Of a stretch of DNA of 64,000 nt, positions 48,501 to 62,308 are shown one piece after another. The stretch lies in NCBI GenBank assembly GCA_039881145.1, contig JAYKKI010000134.1, forward strand, positions 708,501-772,500, given 5' to 3'. The notes below the pieces were generated by a model. That model had not been told where the DNA came from, searched no databases, and saw only the letters and a program-made list of their open reading frames with translations. The position numbers and the translations under genes were made by a program. Positions within the stretch are counted from its first letter, which is position 1, and each line of letters starts with the position of its first letter. The stretch comes from Druceiella hillmani (lineage: Eukaryota > Arthropoda > Insecta > Lepidoptera > Hepialidae).

Positions 48501-50640
48501 GCCAAGGCGTCTCAGAACCCGCATAAATTACTGGTTCACATGCATTGAACGGAATATCAAACAATTTTTTTTTATAAATTCTTATTTCGTGCTCATACGT
48601 GCCTTCAAAAGACAAAGTTAGCTGAGTAAGGTTCCTAATAACCCAATATGCAGACCTGGTAATGCGAAATTTCTATATTTAATTAAATATTTAAAAACCT
48701 ATTTTTTTACGTAGTAATTTTCATCTTCGTTATTTCTGCATAATTAAGAATTATTTTAGGCTGCTCCGAAGCTAATAAATTTGGAGTACTAGTAATAACT
48801 TCATTTGAAAGAAAACTTATTTTTGGTATTCTTTTCCAGATTTTTACATAGTCTTGTTTGGAAGTAGGAGAGGGAAAACACATTTTACATCTCTTGTAAA
48901 TTCCATATTTCATAAACGAGACTGAGAAATGAAAATCAATAAATGGAAACAAAACTTAATTTTAAAAAACTTTTCTAGTACAGCCTTGCATAAAGGAACA
49001 CGCTTAAAATTTACGCACGTTACGGTAATATTACCAAACAAATTTTGATGAAGTATGCAATATTTTACAGGAAAAAGGTTCATAGATCATATCAATGGAC
49101 TACTTAAGATCTGAGGAATGCTATCTGTTTATTTGTTTGTATTTGAATTACGTAAAAGCTTCCAAATAAATTTAAACATCTTTTTCATTACAAAATATCT
49201 GAGGATAATATTCAACAATGATGTATGAGTAATTATATTTATACAACATCGGGAAAGTTAAAAATTAAAAGAGCACTCACGTATCCGCCTCTATATCTGT
49301 TACAGGTAGACTTGTGCGTAAGTGTTCCGTTTTTACTAACTTTTTTACGATATTAGGTGTACGACAATCATAACATTGACCCATTTATGACATCAGGTCT
49401 GCCTCAAACAATTCCAATATATGTGGCATATAATCAGTCACAGTGATGTGTAAAAACAGTCCCATCAGCCGTATACATACAATATTAAATATTGAAATAT
49501 TAAATTAGAACATCAAGACAGGGAGTTTACGGGTGATCAAAAATAAATTTAAATACATGTAAAAAATAGTATATTGAACGAATAAAATTGAGCATAACTA
49601 AATTTAAGTGTTTTCCAATTTTATCTTCATTCTATTATTCATTGCTCGCAATAAACTTGAAGCAATAAGCACATAGCCTTCTAAAAATATTTCAGTGAAA
49701 TAATATAATTTTGAATTCGAAATCGCATAAAATATATATCTCAAAACGAGATCAATACTGTGTAGAACTTTTTTACGGATAATTTATGAAAATACGCGTT
49801 AAATGTAGGGAAATACGCGTTAAATGTAGGGTCATGTGTATATTTGCCGCTACCTGTTTGAAAATTGAATGCTGTCGAAACTTATTCTATTTAGTTATAA
49901 AATATTATAACTTTCTTCTTAATAAACTCATCTGAGAATTAGATTAGTAATGCTAATATTATTAAAATAAACGCTGATTCCTAAGTTAAGAACAATCGAG
50001 AGAAAAGAAAAATATTATCCTGGTTTTGTTACTATTGCTCAAGTGTGAAGAGTTAAAAATAGACAAGGAATCCTTTAATTCACAATATAATTATTTTCAT
50101 CCATTGGTCTGTGAAAGTCTTACACGTCTGCATTTTTAGACCGGAGTATTTGAAATAATACATGGCAAAATATTAAAAAAATGATGTACTTCACCATAAA
50201 CGAAAATTGGGGGTGAAAAACATTTTTTTGGCATGTTCTGTCAGAGGAGTTAAAATGAATCGAACTGAAATGAAAGTTTTATTTCTCATTTTTTGTATTA
50301 AATTCCCGAGAGTTTTAAAAATATGAAAAAAGTTAAGGTTAAAATTTTCAAGTGGATTCATCTAACTCTTTTATGCGTATTCCGATACACAATTAGTCTT
50401 TCGTTCGACTTAGTATAACATTTTACTAACCACAATTTTAGAATTAAAAAAAATTTTGTATTCATTATTTTCTGACATACTTTTGGCATTTGCGGATTAT
50501 TTGATGTACAACATCTAGTATACGAAAAGTACTCAAGTTGCACAGCATTATATTACACTATGGACATATCAAAAATTAATTCTGAATACTTTTATTTCCA
50601 ATAATTAACCTAATTATTTGTTTCTTGCCTGTAACGTAAA
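45585..50640. other. AT-rich non-coding end of unit B
   Basis: No gene is seen. It aligns with A 18410-19056 and 23691-29690, crossing the empty Penelope site at about 46140. A perfect 20-bp tandem duplication ('aaatacgcgttaaatgtagg') is at about 49791-49830. Confidence 0.5.
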
Positions 50641-51638
50641 TAAAATATAATGGATTATCCATTTATTGATCATCATAATTTGTTTAATATGTTTTCCTTA
50701 ACAATTTAATTGTTGGTACAAATTCACATGTTCTTAAAACTTCTACGACTGTACAATTCTTGCACCAGAAAGAACTACTTCAAATGCGGTACGGGGTGAC
50801 TAGTACATCATTACAGTAATACTTTCAATGACAATTAGTACTCACAATGGTGGTCAATGGTCAATATTCGAAAATGCACAAAAATGAATTTGCAAAAATC
50901 ATAAATTTTAACCAACATATCACAAACAACCCACATGTTACCACCATAGTGTACGATGAGAATCGAGGCTACTACTATATAAAAACACTAGTTTTCTGTG
51001 GTAGGCAGTTTTCACTGCAATATGTAATGTACGGACACGCACTTTTTAGATGCGGATTAAGTTGCTCTATGTAAATGAGAAGAGAAAATAAAATTATGTC
51101 GACAAGCATCATATAAATATCATTTATTTTACCACATTTGTTTATAATAACTATATAATTATCGAAAATGTTAAAATAGTATTTGGAGCAACTTGCTCCG
51201 CGCAAGCTTGAATATGTCGTGAAAAAGTTATTTGTGTATTATATCAGATATATTTTAAAAAATATACGAGGTATTCATGTTTTTTGAAGCCGTATGAGTT
51301 GGCGAATCGTTTGAAAATGATATCCGATATTCCGTAAGAATAACGATTGTGTTACTCTTCCAAACTACAGTTAAATAAAAAATATAAAAGTCCTAACGCA
51401 AATAAATTAGTAAAGTATTAGTGTAAACGTGTTTAACATTGCTATAATTTAATTTAGTTAATCTAACCAAATTTTATCTAAACCACTTAAATCAACTAAC
51501 AGCTAAATTGAAAAAGTTATCTTCCAGCTACTTTCAATTTTAACTCGAAAGTTTTAGTAAATTTTATTATTTCCAAAAATCGCACTAATTTCACAATATA
51601 TTCTTTTCTACCGAATTATTATTTGACATATAATTTCA
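50641..51638. other. AT-rich non-coding start of unit C
   Basis: No gene is seen. It aligns closely with A 1-1200, except that A bases 200-390 (the 'agtacattct' words) are reduced here. Confidence 0.5.
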
Positions 51639-51942
<304 letters not shown>

Positions 51943-51976
<34 letters not shown>

Positions 51977-51984
51977 GTATATAT
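51943..51984. repeat. (TA)n microsatellite beside the palindrome
   Basis: A TA/TG-interrupted tract directly right of the palindrome, absent in A and B. Confidence 0.85.
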
Positions 51985-53774
51985 TGCTCAAAATTTGACT
52001 ATTTTGTTAAACTTTGCTTATTAGGTTATTTTTTCACGTATTAGAAAATTATTTTCCTATATTTTAATTCCATATATGTATTTAATTGTAATCCATTTAT
52101 CAATGTTCTGTAACATATAATATTTTATCAAAGAAAAGTAAATAGCAATAGAGAAGAACTGTCTTACAATCCTTTTCATTTAAATTGTTATCCCAACGTT
52201 TAAACTCATTTATTGGCTCAGTAGCTTCACTGCAAATTTTCATTGTGTTTGTCTTATTTATACAAGCCTAGTAACTAAATAAGTGGATATTTGTCAGTAT
52301 TCTTACGTCGTAATTACGGGTATAAGCTCACAAATCTTACACGAAATCGGTATTATCATAAGATAGACAGTCATGTCAATACCCAGTCATCGTTTACAAT
52401 TTTATCAATGGATTTATAGCTGTTTTCCCTTCGAATTTCATTTAACACGTCGATGTCTTCATTAATATTAGCCAAAATATCAACGTTCAGTCAAATAAAG
52501 TGCACATTGCGCAACTGGGAAATAATGCCTTGTGTTTATATAGTTCAATCTTAAAGGTAAAATGGTCGTATATACGCAATATTTTACTGCAGATTAAATC
52601 TGCGTCCTCGTCCTATATTGTACCGTAACTACAATTGGCTTCTCAATCAATCGAAGAGTAGTTATCCGAGGACTTCTTATAATATTTTACCGCAATTTTT
52701 GTTTACGTATTTTTATTTATCTTCATTTACGAACTTCATGAGCCAATTTTTCCTGTAAGGCACGGTGAAATTGCCAATACATTAATTGTGGAAATTTTCG
52801 CAACTCGACCCCGGGGAAATTCATGAAATAAAAGAGCCTGTGCTTGATGTCGATTTAAATCTATTTTAGTTGAGGTATTTCGTTTCAAGGGTTAGCTCTA
52901 TCATCAATAGAGTAAGCGTCGCCCTATTTATACTGATGTGATATAATCGGATTGCAAAAAAAGGAAGTAGTTTTTCTCTTATTTTAATTTGTATTTAATT
53001 TAAAATGAAATTAGCGAAGGTAACAAAAGATCTACTGATATCAATCAGAATCTGTTATTTTGGATGAAATTATTGAAAAATATTTATTAAATTCCTCTTT
53101 CTATAGAAACGAATGGTAAACCGCTTACTATAAATATTTTAAAAGTTTTAAAATTGTATATTGCTAATCTGAATGGTAAAAATTATTTAATATACACAAA
53201 ATACGAATGACACATGTAAATGGATTGTCACCGTTATTTTATAGCACAAAATAAAATTTTAAAAAATTGTTTCAATGGGCGTAACTTTCATTAGAAATTT
53301 TGTTATGAATTTTTAATTGATAGATATTTTTTTGTTTGCTATATCTTATGAAAAAAGTATTTCTATCTTAAGCATGCTATGGTTAGGTGTAGGTTGGATT
53401 CCTAACTATAGCTATAGGAATCTTTAACATAAACCTTTTCCTGCAAAGTTCGTGAATTCATAGTTAGATATCCACCGTCAATTAATTAACCTCATGTGTA
53501 TTTCTTACTTACTTATTTTATAAAATTTATGACGTTAAAAACATATATTGTGGAAACAGAAATATAAAAATGCATTTTAATTTTGTTTACTTAACTAAAA
53601 ATGTCTAAAACGAAAGATATATTTTTTTCAATATACATTTACTTAACGAAAAATATTTATCCACTGTCGTAAAATTTAGAAGAAAAGTTAAAATTAAAAA
53701 AGCTACGTAGTAATTGACCAAATGATTACTGTATATATGAGTTAAATTTTATGTATAAAAGTCAATATAGAAAC
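51985..53774. other. AT-rich non-coding stretch
   Basis: No gene is seen. It aligns with A 1260-1715 and 3550-4710 and shows the empty site of LINE copy 1 near 52615-52635. A broken version of the A 63-codon frame lies at 53005-53210. Confidence 0.5.
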
Positions 53775-54155
53775 AAAATATTTAAGCCAAGGGTACCCTC
53801 ATCTGAGAGCCAAATATCGACCCTGAAATAACAGTCAGGTAACTTTGCATTTTAAACTCCGCACGGACAAAAACCAGGCAAAACAATCGAAATAAAATAA
53901 TAACCCACAAAAAATAAACCCAAGTCAACTGGAGTTTTGAAATACTGAATACTTAACTCGCTGTAGGATTTCCACTTTGTGAAATTTTGTTACACTCAAA
54001 ACACGAATGAGTTATGGATGTGGAAATACATTATGCGATTGGAGTGGGCTGAGTGGCTTTGTTTGTTAACGTAAACTCCATATTTAAACTGAGTGAGGAA
54101 AGTGTGGGTTAAATGTAAATAGCTATAAAAGTCGTCTACTCTTAATGAGTTCGTA
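53775..54155 (+). promoter_or_regulatory. Conserved island 1, unit C copy
   Basis: Counterpart of A 4710-5085. Minus-strand frames are stopped here, which argues against a protein. The TATAAAAG box is at 54124-54131. Confidence 0.48.
54124..54131 (+). promoter_or_regulatory. TATA box candidate (unit C)
   Basis: TATAAAAG in 'agctataaaagtcgtctact', followed by 'cttaatgagttc' as in A. Confidence 0.42.
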
Positions 54156-54194
54156 TTTCATTAAGTGTTAATTTAATTACATTCCGTATAAATT

Positions 54195-54575
54195 CTGCTT
54201 GCGTTTTCATAGTTTTTTTAGGTATACAATTGAAACTAAAAGAAGTTTTTTAGTAAATAAAAATTAAAAATTACATAAAATACCAGCATTGCTACTTTCC
54301 AATATTTGCATAAGTATCAAAAAAATAAAATAAACCCATAATTTGCTTTTTCACAGTGTTCTTAGTTATGTAAATTACAAATAAGATATAAAATAACAAC
54401 CGCATTTGTTTAAAATAATTTCTTCGTTGTCATAAAATAAAATAAACCCATAATATTCGTTTTCACAGTGTTATTAGTTATGTATATAATTGAAGCTATA
54501 AGTGTTTGAATAAATCAAAATTACAAATAACACGCGAAATAACAGCAATACTAATTTTGAATAATTAATTAACTT
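54195..54575. repeat. Short tandem repeats (about 125-bp units), unit C
   Basis: Multiple copies of the 'ttttcacagtgtt' / 'aaaataaaataaaccc' unit, as in A 5120-5485 but not in B. Confidence 0.6.
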
Positions 54576-55524
54576 AGATTGAATATTAGTTTATATCATA
54601 ATTCATTTCATTGTAAAAATATCGCTTGTTAGTAAAGCATAGATAAATTTCCAGTAACTCGGTTTTTTCATTATTTTTAATTTAGCAATTTCATAGAGCA
54701 AACAAATGTCATTCCAATCAATAAAAATAGTTTCGAAATCTTTGTAACACCTCTTTTAATAGATATACCAGGCGATAAACTAAGTGTGTATACGAACATT
54801 TTTGAGTATTTAAATTATGCAGATAAATATGTGTTATTAGATATATAACTGAAATTTAAGCTGGTAAAAAACGCTTTTACAACGTAAAATTTCAAGTTTC
54901 TACGTTAAGTGATTTCGACAATTTTTTTTGTATATTTTCAGCAAATGTCTTAAAAAATATTTTCTCTTTGAAGTGATGCTCCATACGCAGGAAATAAGAA
55001 AAACAAAATTAGATTACTAAAATTAGATTTGCCACCTCAATACATTGATGATAGTTTACTTTTATATATCACATCGAATAAAAATTTAAGTGTAAATTTT
55101 TTCTTTGGATTTAAAAAAGGTACCCCTCTTTTTATATCTTAATATTAATTTAATAATAAATTATTTCAATAATAACGCAGGATTCCTTTATCAAATATTT
55201 TAAAACATCATATTTAAATATATTTTTGTTGTGACACTTCGAGCTTATTTTTGAATATAACTGTTATTAAAACGAAATTAAATAATTCATATTTGTATAT
55301 AGTCTGAGATAAAGTTTTGAGATAAGAAAATTAATCTAATTAAAAAAATTAGTTCAAAATCCATTTAATGTATTTAAATTTGATGTAATATAAACAGGAA
55401 AAGTCAAATATTGATTAAAAAAAGAATTTAAAATAATTATAATAGTATTGAAATTTTCAAAACTTTGCAACTTTAAGAAAAAGTCATATAATATAACCAA
55501 AAAATCACAGCGAAGCTACGTCTT
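54576..55524. other. AT-rich non-coding stretch
   Basis: No gene is seen. It is a partial match to A 5480-6590; some A blocks, such as 6340-6385, are lost. Confidence 0.45.
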
Positions 55525-55610
55525 ATAGTTTATTTACGCCTTTATAAGTATAATATGAGTGGAAATTAAATATATACAGCCTTCTTCTGTTAAAGATGAT
55601 TATCCAAAGG
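55525..55610 (+). promoter_or_regulatory. Conserved island 2, unit C copy
   Basis: It keeps 'acgcctttataag' (TTTATAAG at 55541-55548) and 'atacagccttcttct'. Confidence 0.33.
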
Positions 55611-55873
55611 TTTTTTAAATACCTTTCTCGAAACTCCCACGGCTTTTATTAACTCGTTAGAATAAGTTACAATTTTAACATTAGAATGAGTTGCTTATTA
55701 GAATAAGTTAAAATTTAAATAATTTCACCATGATAAAACATTTAACAAGTTTTCAGAATATGGGGCTTGGTTTGACCTGTTTTGTGAAGCGAATTATGTT
55801 TTTACCACACTTCTGGGTAAATTCCTAATAGTATTACAGCTATGTTGTTTCTGAGTAAATACGGAGAAATTTA

Positions 55874-55874
<1 letters not shown>

Positions 55875-55924
<50 letters not shown>

Positions 55925-55935
55925 TATTTATATAC
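55875..55935. repeat. (TA)n microsatellite at a deletion junction
   Basis: The TA tract begins right after 'gagaaatttaaga', where A (6915) continues with other sequence. Beyond about 200 unmatched bases, C rejoins A at about 9395, just after A's own TA tract. C has thus lost about 2.4 kb here. Confidence 0.82.
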
Positions 55936-56479
55936 ATATGTGGTTTTTATATATGCCCTGAACGTATTTGAATTATGGCGTAATATATGTAATGAATAAA
56001 ATATGAACATCAATAAAAATGACGATTATTAAATATGTTTTTTTTCTTTCCAAAAAATATTAACTCTGTAAAAAAAATGTTTGCAAGATTTTAAGGTTCC
56101 CAAAATATTAAAGATTTATTTTTCCTTCCACATACCTGTCATTAAATGTATAAATATGAAATATTGGGATTCCGTAGTTAAAAGAAATCCAACATTGGTA
56201 ATTTCGGTTATCTTGCCGCAGGAATTTAATGATATAAACAAATAAGTTAGCAGATTTTTGTTGAGGTACTTCGGTATTATCATAAAAAACCACTTAAAGA
56301 TCAACTAAGTTATCATTTTCTCTCTTTCGATGAAACTTTCCTCCCTGAAACCTGTAATGAAATTGGTAAATACAGGCATTATTTCTCCTTAAACACTTAA
56401 TAACAACACTGTAGGTAGAAGCATGGGACCAAATAACTTCACTTGTATTAAAACGCGCGCAATAAGAAAAGTTTGAGTC
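55936..56479. other. AT-rich non-coding stretch
   Basis: No gene is seen. 55936-56130 has no clear match in A or B; 56136-56479 matches A 9395-9760. Confidence 0.5.
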
Positions 56480-56770
56480 ACGAACATAGGAAATAAAACT
56501 TTATCTCTTCTTTGACTTGTCTGTAAGCGAAACGCCGCTCCGTAACAACCGACCACACCCAGTACTATAACTTCTATTCATTTAGTGTTGTGTGAACGTG
56601 CTTGAATTTACTAAGTTCTAACAGGTGTTCCTAGTTTGTAACAAAACAAGGCATAATAAGTTCTTTGTAAGCCACTGGGCAAACTACGCATGTAAACGAG
56701 GTATGGTGTTTGTTCGCATTTCTTCAATATTATGATAAATGCATGTATTTTTGTGGCATATTTTGACCAA
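56480..56770. promoter_or_regulatory. Conserved island 3, unit C copy
   Basis: Counterpart of A 9765-10040, with the same order of 'cacacccagta', 'gtgaacgtgcttga' and 'acaaggcataata'. Confidence 0.44.
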
Positions 56771-58744
56771 TACGTGAGTTTTTGTATTTTTGCAGTTATT
56801 GGTCTCTCTTAATATGTTCCGAGACATTAAAATGTAGACGTTTTTATATTGCTGTGTTCATAATTTCAGGATCTCTTTTGTTATTTTTAATCGTCTTCAA
56901 AATTTGTCTAGTAATAAATCAATTTATTTTGTACCCTAATTCAATTGCTGATCTTTCTTCATAAGAATGTGTTAAAAAAATATGAATCCTAGTCTTTCCG
57001 TCAATTGACTATATCAATATACACACGTTAATTACTAGCAAAATTCTCAATAAAAATGGTTACGGTAAATTTATGCATACTTAATATTAATATGATATAA
57101 ATATTAATATGATTTTTAACCATTTCACGTAAAATATTCTTTATAAATGTAAATATTCTGTGAATATCTTAAAAACTATGGAATTGTGAATAAGCATATT
57201 AATTTCGGAAAAGCTTTGCGTCAGTTTCTGGTAATGCTATTTTCAACATAAATTTCAACTAAATTTTTTGAAAATTAAAGCGTTTATGTAACACAAATAA
57301 TATTCTAGATGACATAATATTCTAAACTGAATAGTATAAAAATCTTCATAAGTCGTGTAATGTGAATTAACATGCAATATGACAATACAATTATAAATAA
57401 ATAACTTTACGTGAGTTCAATTTTTTTCATATGGATCATAAAACCCTACATATAAAGAAATTTATACTTGGATAAAAATGACAACGAAAAATGGAAATAA
57501 AATGAAACGTACATACCTTAAATTTCTTTTCCAGGTTTTATTAATTTTGTCTTAAAAATTCCAAAGAATAAACCTTCCAGACCGGATTTTCCTTATGGTA
57601 AGAAAGTATTATGCTCAAAAACATTATTAATATATAATATAGATAAAATAACTCTTAATCTTTGCGTAGAGCTATTTGTCAAAGTGTATATTCTAAAAAT
57701 AAATATTCGCTTAACATGAATCTCAATTTACCTTTACTAAACAGAATTTCATCGAGTTTAGCAATAATAAATTTAGCAATTATAATATATTTAACGACCA
57801 TTTCTATATTTTCTTCATATTTTACTTACTATTGTTTTAAATCCTGTATTACGTACTTTCATCTTTCATATGAACATATCCATATAACTATACATATATA
57901 ATCTAAATATGCCGTGAGTTATTCATATTACTTAATGTAATATGCCATGAGTTACCATACCAAAATTTGCCATGAGTTATTCATATTACTAACGAAATAA
58001 TTGTACAAGAATTAAACTTGCGGTACATCTTAGAAATAGGGTCATTTTAACTATAAGAGCCCTTGTGTTAAAATTTTAATTTTAAAATTAAAAACTGTAA
58101 TAAATTAAAATTAGTATTTAAGCATATTTCCATTGAAGAAACCAAAGTAATGGTGTTTAAAACACGTAACTAGCATAAGAAAATAATAACACTTGCTCTA
58201 TTTCCGTCGTCTGTCAAGAGAATAAAATCAATGACGGAAAGAAATATAGCAGAAATATTGTGCTAAAGGCACTTGATAAAGGGAGTATCTGTGTATTTAA
58301 TTGATGTCAAGAAGTTTAATCACATTATCAATAATTTTTTCTTTAATTTTGGCGATTATTTGGTGAAACATCGCTTAATTATTGTGATTGTTTACTGAAA
58401 TATATAATTCTTTTTTTCATATTTCGGTTTATATAGAAAAAAGGAATGAGAGATTCGTAATTATGATAGTATTAATAAGAGATATACAGTTGTCTTGCAT
58501 TCTTGTATGTCTTTCATTCAATTACTTTCGTGCAAATTGTAAAATTGTTATTTACGCTGAAAATATAGTAAATTTTGGTAATTCATAAACTAACAAAATA
58601 TATAATCTAGCTTAAGGAGATTCTTTTCAAGAAATTCTTTGGAAGAAATAACTATTAATTGTATTTAAACTTAGTTTATTCGTCTTCAAATCCATATTGA
58701 TATTTATTATTTTGAATAATGTATAAAAACGCTTTTTTGTCACT
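56771..58744. other. AT-rich non-coding stretch
   Basis: No gene is seen. It aligns with A 10040-12425. It holds one unit of the minisatellite (about 57105-57185) and a private short repeat of 'gccatgagttattcatatta' type at 57909-57995. Confidence 0.5.
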
Positions 58745-58995
58745 CATCCAATCCGCGACAAATCAAATTATAGTAAGAAAACTACGTTTCAGTGTGAGTT
58801 TAACGCAATAAAACTTAACCGTAACAGATGTCTGAGTCGGATGTTTATATTTCGTTCCCTTTTGTGTGTATTGGCTTCTGCAACCAAAAAAAGTGTCCAA
58901 CTAACTAGCTTGCTGATCAGTTGAGTTACAAGTTGTTTAAATATTTTAAGTGTATTCAATAAATCTGTCTAATTTGAACCAATTTAGTCAAATTC
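58745..58995. promoter_or_regulatory. Conserved island 4, unit C copy
   Basis: Counterpart of A 12425-12660; it keeps 'caaattatagtaag', 'gttcccttttgtg' and 'aatttgaaccaattt'. Confidence 0.35.
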
Positions 58996-59155
58996 TAAAT
59001 TTTTTGAGTTCAACGTACTCCATATAGATGTTGCAGCATTGTCTGCCAAATCATTTTAGCTGAACTCACTTCCTCGGAAAGAGGCGTGATCACGGTATGC
59101 ACGTGGATAGCGCGATATGCACGTTCTTAAGCTGCACACTATACTAATAAACATG

Positions 59156-59290
<135 letters not shown>

Positions 59291-60704
59291 ATAAGTAAAT
59301 AAAGACATACGTATACGTAAATACTTAGATACATATGTGTGTGTGTCTGTGTTGCTCTCTACCTTATCTGTGATCGCATTTACATCAGATCAATCTCTTA
59401 TATGTACTTGTTTTCATAATAAATGTATAGAAATTAATGTTTTAATTATTAGTCGTTTTTAAGAGTTTCGTTCTTCAAGATGAAAACAAGCGGAAACCTT
59501 ATTGGCCCATTTTGTTATCCATTCGTCCTTCTGTCTGTGAAAACTCTTTTTCTCAAAAAACTGTTTGAAATATCAAGTTGAAGTTAATATCGTGTTTTGA
59601 GGCCTACGGCCTTACTTTGCTGAAAAAATTTATGCAATAAAAATATATGGTCCCTTGAAGCTTTTTTTGTATTTATGCCATTATCAAAACCCCGTTCACC
59701 TACCACATTGAATTTGGGTACAATGGGAGGTCTTATAGTAAATTAAAGAGAAACATGCAAAAATCAACGATTTATTATTCTACATGTAATTATCATTACT
59801 TTTTTAAATATGCTCCTGCGACGGATGTAGCCGTCTACATATTTTTCATTCATACCATATTTTTACGCACTAGAGCGTAGAGAATAGGGTACTTCCGGTC
59901 GACTTACAGTCTTGAAAGTCGGAATAATGGGAGGTTTTATAGCACAACTCAAGAAATAAAAATACGTTATTTCCAATTATATGCCGAATTGTGCATTTTT
60001 CCATTTACTTTGTTTTTACGTTTGTAAAAGGAACAGCAAGCAATATATTTCGGTTGTGAAAAATTATTATTTACGTACAGTATAATTAGAAATACGAAGT
60101 ACTTTTAGATGTTCATAAGAGCCTAAAAGTTCAAGGAAGATTATTGTCCCAAATAATTTTTCCAAACATAGAGTTTGAGGACATTATGATACATGTATAT
60201 TATAGTCACAATTATTTAAGACTGGACTATTTGAATGATGCTAGCAAGTTAAAATACTCAAATTCTAAGTAATGTAGATGATGATAATAAAGTTATTGAT
60301 TATGAGAGAGCCAAAAATATTTCGATCGATAAAATTTTTAAAATGGAATATTTGATAGTTATCTACTATATACGTGTCGTGGAGTATTTGCTGATTGCAT
60401 AAATGTCTTTAATACTTTTAATGGGGTTTAAGCAAGTCTTATTGTCTTTATATACAATTATTGAAATTTCCATATCCTCTCAACAAGTAGTAACTTGGAT
60501 ATGCAAACAATGTATCGACTTAATAATTTATGAAGAATAATATTACTAAAATATGTAATAGTTGGTATTATGTTGATATTTATTTTTGTAATAATGTTTT
60601 CTCTAGTAATATCATACAATTTCGTCGGCATGTAATTTAATTTTTTGACATTGTCAGTTTTAATGCCAAAATAGGAAATGACATATAATCTTAAAGAAAA
60701 TTTA
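59291..60704. other. AT-rich non-coding stretch
   Basis: No gene is seen. It aligns with A 12700-14115, including the 'caatgggaggtctta' and 'aatgggaggttttata' blocks. Confidence 0.5.
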
Positions 60705-60855
60705 AAACCCCACTTCGATATCAATAACTCTACCACTGGATCTAATGTTAGAACTATGATTGATGCAGATATTCGTACGTATTAGGCACAATGACTTCTA
60801 AGGGTCTCTACGCGTTCCCTTGTGTAATATGCGTCGATATTAAATTTTCAGTTTT
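60705..60855. promoter_or_regulatory. Conserved island 5, unit C copy
   Basis: Counterpart of A 14115-14245; it keeps 'ctctaccactggatctaa' and 'attcgtacgta'. Confidence 0.34.
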
Positions 60856-61754
60856 TATACCAGTTAAAATTGCAAATGTAAAATATGTTACCGTTATTAC
60901 AAGAACTTCTAAATCTCAAGAAATATTAATTGTGTCTTTTACAATATCAACATATTTATATACATCGGGATGTAAGAAGATTACTTTTCAATGATTTACT
61001 TTAATAGTCTATATCCATTTGATTTAAATTTACTTGTAAAAATTATAATTTGTAATGTATTCTTTAATGCGTATATTAAATTTTGAACATAATCAAACGT
61101 ATATTAGAGTGAATTTGCCTCATTTATTTAATGGATATGTGTAGCTAAAGTACTTCACTATTCCTTACAAATAAATTAGTCGCCATTTCACTATTGTCAA
61201 TTAATCTATGGTGCAGCAAAAATATGCGAACGATATGCTGAAACAATATTCTAAACTGTATTATCACAAGAAATCTTTAGTCTCAAATAAGTGTTATATA
61301 AAGCATTAGATGAAAAACTATCTTTTACAGGTATATTTATAGACCATATGCTGTCACAACATTCATTCGAGACAGCCTACTATTAATACTACGAATATAA
61401 TTTGGTATGATAAAAACAAACTAATAAACTTTTCGTTATCGTTAAAAACACAATTAAAATTAAATATAATAATTTTGCAAACATTTCTAGGAATAAAAAC
61501 CTCGATATACTTGTTAACTTGCTATTTTTGTGATATTATCCAAAAAAGGAAAAAAGGCATATTATCAATACGAAATTTTCATTTGAACATTTTTATTACT
61601 CTGCATATCAAATAACTTTACAATTGAAGTTTAAAACTTACGAGGATAAAGCATCGAGTGTTTTATTATTTAATTTTTCAAAAACCTGACATTTTCTCCT
61701 GGACGCTTCTTCGTTTATTTTTGCAACGTCTTCTGTCTTATTATAAATTATTAC
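60856..61754. other. AT-rich non-coding stretch
   Basis: No gene is seen; close match to A 14246-15184. Confidence 0.5.
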
Positions 61755-62015
61755 CCCGATATCAGTTACAATATTCCGTGGCAGCATTAATCTGCATTCG
61801 AGCTTACTCCAAAATTATCCACACAGTAACATAATACAAATAAAACTCTCCAAAAACGGAATAAAAAAAAAGCTCTGTTTTATCATAAAGAATAAACACA
61901 AAGATTAATCAGTCATCGACTGAGTACACAATTGTATTCCACTCATGAAATATTGCCTAGTCGAATGCGGAGCGAGCCTGTACACCAGATGCCGATTTTT
62001 AAATGCTCGACTGTC
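61755..62015. promoter_or_regulatory. Conserved island 6, unit C copy
   Basis: Counterpart of A 15185-15435, with 'aaattatccacacagtaaca', 'ctctccaaaaacggaata' and 'cagtcatcgactga'. Confidence 0.38.
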
Positions 62016-62181
62016 TTCTATGTTTATGTACATATATCAGAAAAATTACTTTGTACAGGTTGGCCAGAAACAGTTATCGATATAGTTGTAGTAAATAAAT
62101 CTGAAAAATGTTACGTAACTTCACATATTATGAAATTTATGAAACGTATTGTTAATCATTAAATAGCACTTAAATTATGTC

Positions 62182-62184
<3 letters not shown>

Positions 62185-62243
<59 letters not shown>

Positions 62244-62253
62244 ATATTTATAC

Positions 62254-62307
<54 letters not shown>
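62185..62307. repeat. (TA)n microsatellite with a TG-rich middle
   Basis: Two long TA tracts flank 'tgtgtgtgtgtatatttata' at 62234-62253. It is homologous in place to 42430-42534 in B. Confidence 0.92.

Positions 62308-62308
<1 letters not shown>

Larger units (their letters stand above)
29690..50640. repeat. Unit B of the giant tandem segmental duplication
   Basis: This is the second copy of the unit and is more diverged from A and C than those two are from each other. It carries its own insertions: a LINE fragment at the start, a mariner-type relic, a 706-bp internal tandem duplication and an unclassified 0.7-kb insertion. It lacks several blocks seen in A or C, including the equivalents of A 11890-12010, most of A 15570-16430 and A 24185-25390. 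Order and orientation of shared blocks are unchanged. Confidence 0.87.
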